DNA from: Spirochaeta sp.
GTDB taxonomy: Bacteria > Spirochaetota > Spirochaetia > DSM-2461
Length of the DNA stretch: 6,866 nucleotides
Assembly (NCBI GenBank): GCA_030635565.1
Contig: DAOVYP010000124.1
Coordinates: forward strand, 1-6,866
Reading direction: 5' to 3'
The notes beneath the pieces were generated by a model. That model was not told the DNA's origin. It did not search any database and worked only from the letters and a program-made list of their open reading frames with translations. Positions 1 to 6,806 of this stretch are shown piece after piece; within the stretch, counting starts at the first letter, position 1; the number at the start of each line of letters is the position of its first letter. A program made the translations under genes and the position numbers.

Positions 1-831
1 AGTACCGGGGCCCTGTTCGGCGCTGCCGCTTCATCTGCCGTCGACCGGGACATGGCGATGCGGACCATGCATCTCATCGCGGAGCGGGGGGTGAACCACA
101 TCGATACTGCCGCCGGCTACGGCAAGGCTGAAGAACGGCTGGGTCCCTGGCTGAAAAATAACCGCGACTCGGTTTTCCTGGCCACAAAGACCGAAAAGCG
201 GACTTATCAGGGTGCTCGCGATGAGCTCAGGCGCTCCCTGGAGTTGATGAATGTAAACTCCGTTGACCTCTGGCAGATGCACATTCTCGTCGACGAGGAT
301 CATTGGCAAACCGCCATGGGTCCCGGCGGCGCCCTGGAGGCTTTTATCGAAGCCCGGGACCAAGGTCTGGTGAAATGGCTGGGGGTTACCGGTCATGGTC
401 TGAATGTCTGCAGCATGCACTTGCGAAGTCTGGAGCGTTTCGATTTCGACAGCGTCCTGTTGCCCTGGAACTGGGCCATGAGCCGGAACCCGGTATATAC
501 GACAGATTTTGCGAAGCTCCACAAACTCTGCATCGAACGAAACGTCGCTTTCCAGCTTATCAAGACTGCCTGTCACCGCCCCTGGAGGCAAGGGGAGGAG
601 AAGACTCGAGCCACATGGTATAAAACCCTGGAACACCAGGACGATCTGGATGCCGCCCTGCACTTTGCCATGGGTGTCGAGGGTTCCTTTATCAACACCG
701 CCGGGGATGTGAATCTGCTGCCCCGGGTACTCGATTCGATCGCCTCTTTTGACTCAGCGCCATCTGATGATGAAATGGCCCGCCGGGCCGAGGCCGGGAG
801 CTGGGAGGCTTTGTTCGCCTTATCCTCCTGA
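1..831 (+). CDS. Aldo/keto reductase family protein, 5'-truncated by the window edge
   Basis: The frame is open from the first base to TGA at 829-831, giving 276 residues; the true start lies to the left. Aldo/keto reductases are cytosolic TIM-barrel enzymes that reduce aldehydes or ketones with NAD(P)H. All four members of the family's catalytic tetrad are visible (numbering from the window edge): Asp35 and Tyr40 in HIDTAAGYG, Lys63 in LATKTEK, and His94 in LWQMHIL. Later family-like segments are GLVKWLGVTGHG, the RPW...TWY segment in the C-terminal third, and INTAGDVNLLP near the end. About 20-40 N-terminal residues, including the first barrel strand, are probably missing. No CxxC-rich ferredoxin-like tail is present, so this is not the iron-sulfur subtype. 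The substrate cannot be told from sequence. It precedes the radical SAM gene by 51 bp in the same direction, which permits co-transcription. An ATG at 52 exists but would remove conserved sequence, so I do not take it as the start. Confidence 0.93.
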   Translation, partial: STGALFGAAASSAVDRDMAMRTMHLIAERGVNHIDTAAGYGKAEERLGPWLKNNRDSVFLATKTEKRTYQGARDELRRSLELMNVNSVDLWQMHILVDEDHWQTAMGPGGALEAFIEARDQGLVKWLGVTGHGLNVCSMHLRSLERFDFDSVLLPWNWAMSRNPVYTTDFAKLHKLCIERNVAFQLIKTACHRPWRQGEEKTRATWYKTLEHQDDLDAALHFAMGVEGSFINTAGDVNLLPRVLDSIASFDSAPSDDEMARRAEAGSWEALFALSS

Positions 832-882
832 TCCGCATACCCTGCTGGTATACATCGGGTCTTTCCGCGATAATCCACCTCG

Positions 883-2697
883 ATGAACCCCTTTCTTCCC
901 ATCAATAAGAACGATATTGAGATGCGCGGCTGGGACCGGCCGGATTTCGTCCTGGTAACCGGTGACGCCTATGTGGACCACCCCTCTTTCGGTGCCGCGG
1001 TGATCAGTCGGGTTCTGGAGGATCAAGGCTTCCGGGTCGGTGTCATCGCCCAGCCCGACTGGACGACTCCAGACAGCCTGAAGGTATTGGGTCGTCCCCG
1101 TCTGGGATTTCTGGTGACCTCGGGAAACCTCGATTCCATGGTGAATCACTTCACCGCCGCGAAGAAGAAACGGCGAAAAGATGTCTACACTCCCGGCGGC
1201 GCGGCGGGAAAACGACCGGACCGGGCGGTAACGGTTTATGCCAATCTGGTCCGTCAGGCCTACAAGAAAATGCCCGTTATCATCGGCGGCCTGGAGGCCT
1301 CGCTCCGCCGGATGGCCCATTACGATTACTGGAAGGACGCCCTTCGCCGTTCGGTACTGCTGGATTCCAAGGCCGATCTCCTGGTCTACGGGATGGGAGA
1401 GGCTGCAATAAAGGGGATTGCCGCGGCCCTGGATGCCGGGACAGCGGTTGGTGAAATCCATGATATTCGCGGGACGGTTTACGCCTGTCCCACACCGGAA
1501 ATTCCCGAAGAGGCTCTGGTGCTGCCGGATCATGAGAAGCTGAAGTCTGAGCGGACCTCCTTCGCCGAGAGTTTCCGTCTCCAGTATGAGAACGCCGATC
1601 CCTTCACCGGCCGCCCATTGGCCGAACCCTACGGCAGCAGGGCGGTGGTGCAGAATCCCCCGGCGCCCCCGCTGCCCCGGGAGGAAATGGATGCGGTGTA
1701 TGCCCTGCCTTACGCCCGGGGGCCGCATCCTTCCTATTCGGAAAAGATACCGGCCATGGAAGAGGTGCAGTTCAGCCTTGTGTCCAGCCGGGGTTGTTTC
1801 GGTGCCTGCGCCTTCTGCGCCCTGGCCTTCCACCAGGGGCGCATCGTTACATCCCGAAGTCATGAATCTCTGGTGAATGAAGCGAAACAGCTGATCGGGG
1901 AGAAAGACTTCAAGGGTTACATCCACGACGTCGGCGGGCCGACTGCCAATTTCCGGAGGCCGGCCTGCGCCAAGCAGGGAACCAAAGGCTCCTGTCCCGG
2001 TAAACGCTGCCTGACACCCGAACCCTGTCCGTCTCTCCAGTCCGATCATGGCGAATACATTGAAATCCTTCGTGAGCTGCGGGGGCTGGAGGGTGTGAAA
2101 AAGGTATTCATCCGTTCGGGAATCCGCTTCGATTACATGATGGCCGATACGAAGAACGATTTTCTCTCCGAGCTCTGTGAGCACCATATCAGCGGTCAGC
2201 TGAAAGTGGCCCCCGAGCACGTCTCTCCGGAGGTGCTCAAAGTGATGGGGAAACCTTCCAGACAGGTTTATGACCGTTTCGTCCGCCGTTATACGGAGGT
2301 CAACAGGAAATTGGGCAAGAAACAGTACCTGGTGCCCTATTTTATTTCCGGGCATCCCGGCTCCCGGCTGAAGGATGCGGTAATGATGGCCGAATACCTC
2401 CGTGATACCCGGTTCATCCCCGAGCAGGTGCAGGATTTCTATCCAACCCCCGGCACCCTGGCCACGGCGATGTGGTACACCGGTATCGATCCCATGACCG
2501 GAAGGAAGGTTCATATCCCGTCGGATTACGAGGAGAAAGCCATGCAGCGGGCCCTGCTGCAGTACAACAGACCTGAGAACCGGGATCTGGTGCGCCGGGC
2601 GCTCATCAGGGCCGGGCGGCAGGATCTGATCGGGAACGGTCCGAAAGCGCTGATTCCCAACGGCGGCCGGCCGAATGTAAAGAAAAGGAGAAAGTGA
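883..2697 (+). CDS. YgiQ family radical SAM protein (UPF0313 type)
   Basis: A 604-residue protein that matches the YgiQ family along its length. The N-terminus (FLPINK, then RGWDRPDFVLVTGDAYVDHP) is a family signature and fixes the start at ATG 883; the next in-frame ATG (922) would cut it off. Residues about 1-290 form the family-specific N-terminal region. The radical SAM cluster CxxxCxxC is Cys305, Cys309 and Cys312, which would hold a [4Fe-4S] cluster that cleaves S-adenosylmethionine. A second cysteine group (362, 371, 376, 382) follows in a segment that I recall as conserved in the family. The end (about 505-592, with YPTPGTLATAMWYTG and LIGNGPKALI) resembles the DUF3362 C-terminal region. 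The final residues are a basic KKRRK tail. Family function is unknown; it is expected to be cytosolic and oxygen-sensitive. No Shine-Dalgarno sequence is obvious before the start, which would fit translation coupled to, or read through from, the upstream gene. Confidence 0.95.
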   Translation: MNPFLPINKNDIEMRGWDRPDFVLVTGDAYVDHPSFGAAVISRVLEDQGFRVGVIAQPDWTTPDSLKVLGRPRLGFLVTSGNLDSMVNHFTAAKKKRRKDVYTPGGAAGKRPDRAVTVYANLVRQAYKKMPVIIGGLEASLRRMAHYDYWKDALRRSVLLDSKADLLVYGMGEAAIKGIAAALDAGTAVGEIHDIRGTVYACPTPEIPEEALVLPDHEKLKSERTSFAESFRLQYENADPFTGRPLAEPYGSRAVVQNPPAPPLPREEMDAVYALPYARGPHPSYSEKIPAMEEVQFSLVSSRGCFGACAFCALAFHQGRIVTSRSHESLVNEAKQLIGEKDFKGYIHDVGGPTANFRRPACAKQGTKGSCPGKRCLTPEPCPSLQSDHGEYIEILRELRGLEGVKKVFIRSGIRFDYMMADTKNDFLSELCEHHISGQLKVAPEHVSPEVLKVMGKPSRQVYDRFVRRYTEVNRKLGKKQYLVPYFISGHPGSRLKDAVMMAEYLRDTRFIPEQVQDFYPTPGTLATAMWYTGIDPMTGRKVHIPSDYEEKAMQRALLQYNRPENRDLVRRALIRAGRQDLIGNGPKALIPNGGRPNVKKRRK

Positions 2698-2781
2698 CCA
2701 TGATGCGAAAATTCAACACCGGGAGTGGGACGAATTATTCGAGCTGACGCCGGTTCGCTGAAGCTGGGATGTGTTACAGGC

Positions 2782-4212
2782 ATGAAAATTTATTCCGCGG
2801 TTCCCTTCATTTTATTCCTCGCATCCTGCTCGCCTTCAACCCTGTATTGGCCTTCTGAAGGAACAGGTTTTATCCCGGACTATTCGTCACTGCCCCGGGG
2901 AATTCGCCCGATGGAGGGTGATGCCACAGATGTCCCGGCTGATCTGGTGATTTCCACGACGACAGTTCTGTCCGTTGATGCGCCGGAGTTGGCTATCGGC
3001 AGGGAGTTCCTGGTTCCGACGGCTGATTGGCGGGATCTTCGGGAGTCTGTGTCTTTGGCCGATATCGGCGATGATGATCCGGTGCTCGTCCGGCTGACGG
3101 ATCTGGCCCTGCCGGAAAAAATGCTGGCCGTCGACGGAAAATATCCCGGTGATGACGGCTATCCCCTGGTGGAATGGACGATTCTCAGCGTCGATGGGCC
3201 GCCATTCTCCGGACTGGAGGCCTGGCTGACCGATGAGGCGGCCCGGGCCCTGGAAGCTGATCGTTCGCTCCGTCCCGATCCCCGAATGTTTCATCTGGCC
3301 GCTGTGGGAGACATCATGCCCGGTCGGGGCTTCGGAGAACTGCTGCTGGGACCGGACGGCGTTGACGATGCTCTGGGTGATGTCGCGTCATTGCTGGCTG
3401 CGCCGGACCTGCTCATCGGCAATCTGGAAACTGCCGTCACCGAGTCGGACGAAGCGGTGGAAAAGTCATACAATTTCAAGGTGTCGGAAGAGGTTCTGGA
3501 TGCGGTGGTGGCTCTGGGATTCGACTTCTTGCACCTGGCCAATAATCACGGCTGGGATTACGGGGAGCGGGGTTTTCGGGATACCCTGGATGCCTTGAAC
3601 CGGACCGGTGTCGGGTACAGCGGCGTCGGAACCGACATTGATAATGCGCGTTTTGCCTGGGAACGTAAGCTTCCCGGAGGCGGGTTAATCCGGGTACTCT
3701 CCCTGGGTGCCTACTATACCGAACGAAACGGTTTCGACGGATCCTCGGCCGCCGCTGCGGGGGAGGGGAAGCCCGGTGTCCTCTGGGATTCTCCGGTAAA
3801 TGAAGAATTCATCCGTTCGATTCTGGTCCGGGACGATGCGTTCACCGTCGTCACCGTTCATGGGGGTTATGAGTGGGAAAATGAGCCGCGGAACGATGTG
3901 AAAGCCCTCTATCACCGGTACGTGGACTGGGGTGCCGATCTGGTGCTGGCCCATCATCCCCATGTCCTGCAGGGGATGGAGTTCTACGACGGGGGACTCA
4001 TCGCCTATTCCCTGGGCAATTTCATCTTTCCCGGAATGACGGGCTGGTATACCGGCGAAGAGACCGGCATCCTGGATTTTCGCCTGTACGACGGGCGGAT
4101 TGTCGGCATTGATTTTCATCCGGTGCGCATCGACAATATCAGGTTGCGCCGGGCCGAAGGTGAGGGAATAGACGATCGGTTCCGGGGGATGAGCACCGAG
4201 CTGGATTCATAA
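2782..4212 (+). CDS. CapA/PGA_cap family lipoprotein (metallophosphatase-like fold)
   Basis: The protein has 476 residues from ATG 2782. That start gives a lipoprotein signal peptide: Lys2, a hydrophobic stretch, then the lipobox Leu13-Ala-Ser-Cys16, so the mature protein should be anchored to a membrane outside the cytoplasm. A GTG at 2725 would extend it by 19 residues and bury the signal, so I reject it. The CapA domain (PF09587 type, about residues 171-460) shows the usual motifs: AVGDIMPGR with Asp177, GNLE with Asn214 and Glu216, ANNHGW with Asn254, Asn255 and His256, HGGYEW with His360, HHPHVLQG with His391, His392 and His394, and YSLGNFIF. These resemble calcineurin-like metal-binding sites. 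The founding CapA takes part in poly-gamma-glutamate synthesis or export, but most relatives, including this one, have no proven role and no capB/capC genes lie nearby. Residues 17-170 form an additional, unassigned region. The ribosome-binding site is weak. The gene starts 84 bp after the radical SAM gene and converges on the globin gene. Confidence 0.9.
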   Translation: MKIYSAVPFILFLASCSPSTLYWPSEGTGFIPDYSSLPRGIRPMEGDATDVPADLVISTTTVLSVDAPELAIGREFLVPTADWRDLRESVSLADIGDDDPVLVRLTDLALPEKMLAVDGKYPGDDGYPLVEWTILSVDGPPFSGLEAWLTDEAARALEADRSLRPDPRMFHLAAVGDIMPGRGFGELLLGPDGVDDALGDVASLLAAPDLLIGNLETAVTESDEAVEKSYNFKVSEEVLDAVVALGFDFLHLANNHGWDYGERGFRDTLDALNRTGVGYSGVGTDIDNARFAWERKLPGGGLIRVLSLGAYYTERNGFDGSSAAAAGEGKPGVLWDSPVNEEFIRSILVRDDAFTVVTVHGGYEWENEPRNDVKALYHRYVDWGADLVLAHHPHVLQGMEFYDGGLIAYSLGNFIFPGMTGWYTGEETGILDFRLYDGRIVGIDFHPVRIDNIRLRRAEGEGIDDRFRGMSTELDS

Positions 4213-4214
4213 AC

Positions 4215-4649
4215 TTATTTTATATTCACCATCCACTGTGAGAACCGTTCGATGAAATCCCTGAACGCCTCCAGATGCTCGGCGGGGAAACCGTAGTTTG
4301 TCCCGGCGTTCTCCAGGGTTGTGTAGAAGCAATCCCTCCACACCACCCGGGCCTCTTCGTCGATTTCGAATGGGAAATGACGTTTTCTCATCATGGGGTT
4401 GCCGTAAAGTTCGTTGTACATCGGAGGGCCGCCCAGGAGCTGGACGTAGAACGCGGCGCTGCGTTTGCCGGCCGCCTGCATATCCTCGGCGAACAGTCCC
4501 CGGATGGAAGACGCTTCGAGCTGGTGATAGAAGTCCGAGAGCATGCGGAAGATGCCTTCTTCTCCCATTGCCTCATAGATGGCGGGGCTCAGGGCGGGCA
4601 TGTCGGAGGGATCCATTTGCGGGACGTGGATGGGTTTTGTTCGAGCCAT
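4215..4649 (-). CDS. Truncated haemoglobin (2-on-2 globin, group II-like)
   Basis: A 144-residue protein with the hallmarks of the bacterial truncated globins (PF01152 type), small haem proteins of the cytosol that bind O2, NO or other ligands. By comparison with mycobacterial trHbO, recalled from memory, Tyr41 in DFYHQL fits position B10, Phe53 fits CD1, LGGPPMY (72-78) is the characteristic segment before helix F, His91 in RKRHFPF is the proximal haem ligand F8, and Trp104 fits G8. The G8 tryptophan points to group II. A roughly 20-residue N-terminal extension precedes the first helix. Its physiological role (O2 or NO handling, or redox sensing) cannot be decided from sequence. The start at 4649 is the most upstream ATG but has no Shine-Dalgarno sequence; Met12 and Met17 are alternatives without a better one. 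The pckA terminator lies upstream, so it probably has its own promoter. Confidence 0.88.
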   Translation of the reverse strand: MARTKPIHVPQMDPSDMPALSPAIYEAMGEEGIFRMLSDFYHQLEASSIRGLFAEDMQAAGKRSAAFYVQLLGGPPMYNELYGNPMMRKRHFPFEIDEEARVVWRDCFYTTLENAGTNYGFPAEHLEAFRDFIERFSQWMVNIK

Positions 4650-4655
4650 AGTTTA

Positions 4656-4684
4656 ATGGTAGGCCGGGTCGTGCCGATTCGCAA
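4656..4684 (-). promoter_or_regulatory. Candidate sigma70-type promoter of the globin gene
   Basis: On the minus strand TTGCGA (4684-4679, 4 of 6 match to the -35 consensus), a 17-nt spacer and TACCAT (4661-4656, 4 of 6 match to the -10 consensus). It lies between the pckA terminator and the globin start. Only 6 nt separate the -10 box from the ATG, so the transcript would be leaderless or nearly so. This agrees with the missing Shine-Dalgarno sequence, but both boxes are imperfect. Confidence 0.35.
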
Positions 4685-4701
4685 CAGCAGGGTTCCCGTA
4701 T

Positions 4702-4742
4702 AAAAAAAGGCCGTCCTATCACTCGGATATAACGGCCCTTTT
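4702..4742 (-). terminator. Rho-independent terminator of pckA
   Basis: The stem is GGCCGT (4709-4714) with ACGGCC (4732-4737), extended after a 2x2 internal mismatch by TATC (4717-4720) with GATA (4726-4729) around a 5-nt loop. Read leftward, the hairpin is followed by seven consecutive T (complement of 4702-4708), the textbook intrinsic terminator layout. TTTT at 4739-4742 also gives weaker terminator character in the other direction. It separates pckA from the globin gene. Confidence 0.8.
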
Positions 4743-4749
4743 GAATCTG

Positions 4750-4775
4750 AAATAACAACAGGATCACAGTGATCC
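4750..4775 (-). terminator. Palindromic hairpin just downstream of pckA, possible first terminator
   Basis: Positions 4761-4775 form a perfect 15-nt palindrome, GGATCAC-a-GTGATCC, beginning 12 nt past the pckA stop codon. In RNA it can fold with a 6-bp stem and a 3-nt loop. On the minus strand it is followed by a U-rich but interrupted run (tgttgttattt), so it may act as a weak terminator or as an mRNA 3'-end stabiliser. It could also be a protein-binding operator. Confidence 0.45.
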
Positions 4776-4787
4776 CGTCAGGGTTGT

Positions 4788-6686
4788 TCAGCCCTTGAAT
4801 GCTCCGGGTTTAATCTCGTCGCCGTACTTGCCTTTGGCATCGGTAATTTCGGAGATTGCCTTGTCCCAGGCATCATAGATGTGCCGGGGGATGTTGGCAT
4901 CCATCTTGGCGAAGAAGGTCTTGGTGCGCTCCAGCTTCTCAATCCATTTGGTACAGCGGAATGTGAAGAGATATTCGTAGTCGGCCTCGGAGAAGTCCTC
5001 ATTAAGGAGTTCCTTGAAGAGCTTCTTCAGGTCGGTATACAAGGGGATGGTGCCTGTCGGGGTGGTCACACCTTCGAACTCACCGTGAACCCGGCCATCG
5101 GCCCAGTGCAGCCAGACTTTCTTGGCCAGCTTGCTGGTCATAAACTTGCCTTTGGAGTTGAGCATGAAGTAGTTGGTGCTGAACACCTTGGGCTCTTTTT
5201 TCATGCCGTCTACGAAGGTGAGGTTGTTGTCGGTGTACTCGCCCAGGGGATAGGAAACAAAGTCCATGTTGGCCATGGGACTGGCGGTTCGGACGCCCTC
5301 GGCGCCCAGGGTGGCCGCTGTGGTTTCGGATTCCAGTGTGGCGGCTTTCAGGAGAATACCGCTGGCATAGGAGGGAGATTCCTCAACTGGAACACATGTG
5401 TCACTGTCCCGGCCGCCGTAGAGCAGACCGTCAATCTTCACGCCCTGTTTGGCCTCGAAACCGGCTCTGTCAAAGTTAGACAGGTAGTCCAGGCGCATGG
5501 TGTAACGGCTGTTGGGATGAGCAATACCCACTTCCTTGCCTTTGGCGTCTTTGTCGCCTTTTTTCCAGGTACCATGGTGATTCCGGCCTGAATCGGGTGT
5601 GTCTTCCCCCATATTGATCCAATACGGATTCTTGTCCGGACCTTCCAGTACGTTGGAGAAGATAAGTTCCTGAGGTTTCCTGAGGTTCTCGAAAATGACC
5701 GGATCATCATCGGCATTGACATCCTTGATGATGCCGAAGATTCCCTGTTCCACGTTAACCGCGCGGAACTCGCCGTTGATGTTCCGGAAGTAGGCAATAT
5801 CATCACCGACGACTTCTTCACCGGGAACCATGGCGGTGGAAGTCTTGCCGCAGGCGGAGGGATAGGCACCGGCGAAATAAGTTTTACGCTTGGAGGAGGG
5901 TTCGATGACGGCCATGACAAACATGTGCTCACAGAGCCAGCCTTCATTGCCGGACTTGTTGATGGCCAGACGCATGGAGTGCTTCTTCAGACCCACCGAA
6001 TTTCCGGCGTACTGGTCGTTCATCGAGTAGACGATATTGTTCTGGGTATCCATGTAGATTCGGCGCTTATCCAGGTTCACGGTACAGCCGCGTTCATCCT
6101 GCTCACCGGCGGAATGGATGAAGCGGAAGAAATCATCCTTTTCCCCTTCCTTCATATTCAGGAAGTGGCTGTAGGCCGGGCGGTAGAGGATGGCTTCGGA
6201 GTGGGCGACGTACCAGGAGTCGGTGAACTGGACACAGGGAATGGTGAAAGGGCTGTCTGTGGGGCCTTCGGCGAAAAACTTGACTATGGCGTCCTTGCCT
6301 TTCATGACGCCCTTGGCGATTCCCATCACTTCGGCGTATCCCTCATCGTATGGGAGGGAGTTGAGAGATTTCATCCGTTCGAGATTCTCAGGTGCAACAA
6401 TGTATCTGGTGTTGACCTTGTCACGGGCTTGATCACCATAGCCGTCCCAGTGGATTGTTCGGCCGTCGAGGGTGAGTTTGTGTTCTTCTCCCTTGGCCAG
6501 GGCCTGGTCTCGAACATACTGCTCATCCGCTGCGCTGTCATCGGCCACATAGATGGAAGCAGGTTCGCAATGTTCGGCAAATTCGCCGACGAAATCGTAA
6601 ACCTTCCGGTTCTTGAGTGCCGTGAGCCGCTGATAGCTCTGATCGGACATTTTACCCTTGAGCAGGGCTTCGTACTTGGGGTTCAT
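4788..6686 (-). CDS. pckA: Phosphoenolpyruvate carboxykinase, GTP-dependent type
   Basis: The 632-residue product is close to the usual length of GTP-type PEP carboxykinases (about 600-620). The enzyme interconverts oxaloacetate and GTP with PEP, GDP and CO2 in the cytosol; it serves gluconeogenesis, or CO2 fixation in many anaerobes. The P-loop is GAYPSACGKTS (273-283), with the reactive Cys279 and Lys281. The kinase-2 motif is GDDIAYF, with metal-binding Asp295/Asp296. Lys234/Lys235 and His254 in LCEHMF match the other Mn2+ ligands. Tyr226 in YAGNS, Arg426 in YGGR and the lid-like SETTAATLG (453-461) also align with the vertebrate enzyme. Several motifs differ from the common form: GDDIAY for GDDIAW, VEQGIFG for PENGFFG, and loss of the PGFGEN guanine-site motif. 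I chose ATG 6684-6686 because AGGAG sits 5 nt before it; a GTG 75 nt upstream would add a non-conserved extension. Two hairpins follow the stop codon. Confidence 0.95.
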   Translation of the reverse strand: MNPKYEALLKGKMSDQSYQRLTALKNRKVYDFVGEFAEHCEPASIYVADDSAADEQYVRDQALAKGEEHKLTLDGRTIHWDGYGDQARDKVNTRYIVAPENLERMKSLNSLPYDEGYAEVMGIAKGVMKGKDAIVKFFAEGPTDSPFTIPCVQFTDSWYVAHSEAILYRPAYSHFLNMKEGEKDDFFRFIHSAGEQDERGCTVNLDKRRIYMDTQNNIVYSMNDQYAGNSVGLKKHSMRLAINKSGNEGWLCEHMFVMAVIEPSSKRKTYFAGAYPSACGKTSTAMVPGEEVVGDDIAYFRNINGEFRAVNVEQGIFGIIKDVNADDDPVIFENLRKPQELIFSNVLEGPDKNPYWINMGEDTPDSGRNHHGTWKKGDKDAKGKEVGIAHPNSRYTMRLDYLSNFDRAGFEAKQGVKIDGLLYGGRDSDTCVPVEESPSYASGILLKAATLESETTAATLGAEGVRTASPMANMDFVSYPLGEYTDNNLTFVDGMKKEPKVFSTNYFMLNSKGKFMTSKLAKKVWLHWADGRVHGEFEGVTTPTGTIPLYTDLKKLFKELLNEDFSEADYEYLFTFRCTKWIEKLERTKTFFAKMDANIPRHIYDAWDKAISEITDAKGKYGDEIKPGAFKG

Positions 6687-6690
6687 GGTA

Positions 6691-6696
6691 TCTCCT
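6691..6696 (-). promoter_or_regulatory. Shine-Dalgarno site of pckA
   Basis: On the minus strand AGGAGA is followed by 4 nt and then the ATG at 6686. It is the only strong, well-spaced ribosome-binding site in the window linked to a recognised gene, and it decides the pckA start against the longer GTG-initiated frame. Confidence 0.8.
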
Positions 6697-6776
6697 GGCA
6701 GCCGTGGACCTCGGCGTAACGATCCTGTTTGGTGGCTGTTGTCAAGTTTTGGGAGTTTCACGCCGAATTTGTCAGC

Positions 6777-6806
6777 ATTGTACGAAGATTAATGCGGTTC
6801 TTTCTA
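6777..6806 (-). promoter_or_regulatory. Candidate sigma70-type promoter of pckA
   Basis: On the minus strand TAGAAA (6806-6801, 4 of 6 match to TTGACA), an 18-nt spacer and TACAAT (6782-6777, 5 of 6 match to TATAAT). Transcription would start near 6770, giving a 5' leader of about 84 nt. A perfect TTGACA lies further down at 6745-6740, but the best-spaced -10 for it (TCGTTA) is poor. Which one is used cannot be settled by eye. Confidence 0.3.

Noticed and set aside
835..853. Small inverted repeat (ATACC/GGTAT) between the first two genes
   Set aside because: The stem is only about 5 bp, A+T-rich and not followed by a T run, so it is not a credible terminator.
829..885. Possible fusion or stop-codon read-through between the aldo/keto reductase and the YgiQ protein, which share a reading frame
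   Set aside because: Two in-frame stops (TGA 829, TAA 871) separate them, both ends look natural for their families, and nothing suggests recoding.
820..2514. A 564-codon open frame on the minus strand across the YgiQ gene
   Set aside because: It is fully antisense to a well-matched radical SAM protein, has no recognisable motif, and its composition (many His, Gly, Arg, Gln) is typical of the reverse complement of a G+C-biased gene.
2725..2781. GTG start for the CapA-like protein
   Set aside because: It would place 19 residues ahead of a clear lipoprotein signal peptide and lipobox; ATG 2782 gives the expected N-terminus.
4881..6719. Long plus-strand open frames (4881-5591 and 5925-6719) across pckA
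   Set aside because: They lie opposite the conserved PEP carboxykinase, show no family motifs, and read like complements of its codons.
6687..6761. A 25-residue N-terminal extension of PEP carboxykinase from a GTG at 6761
   Set aside because: The extension has no family similarity, covers the likely leader, and has no ribosome-binding site, whereas AGGAG stands 5 nt before ATG 6686.
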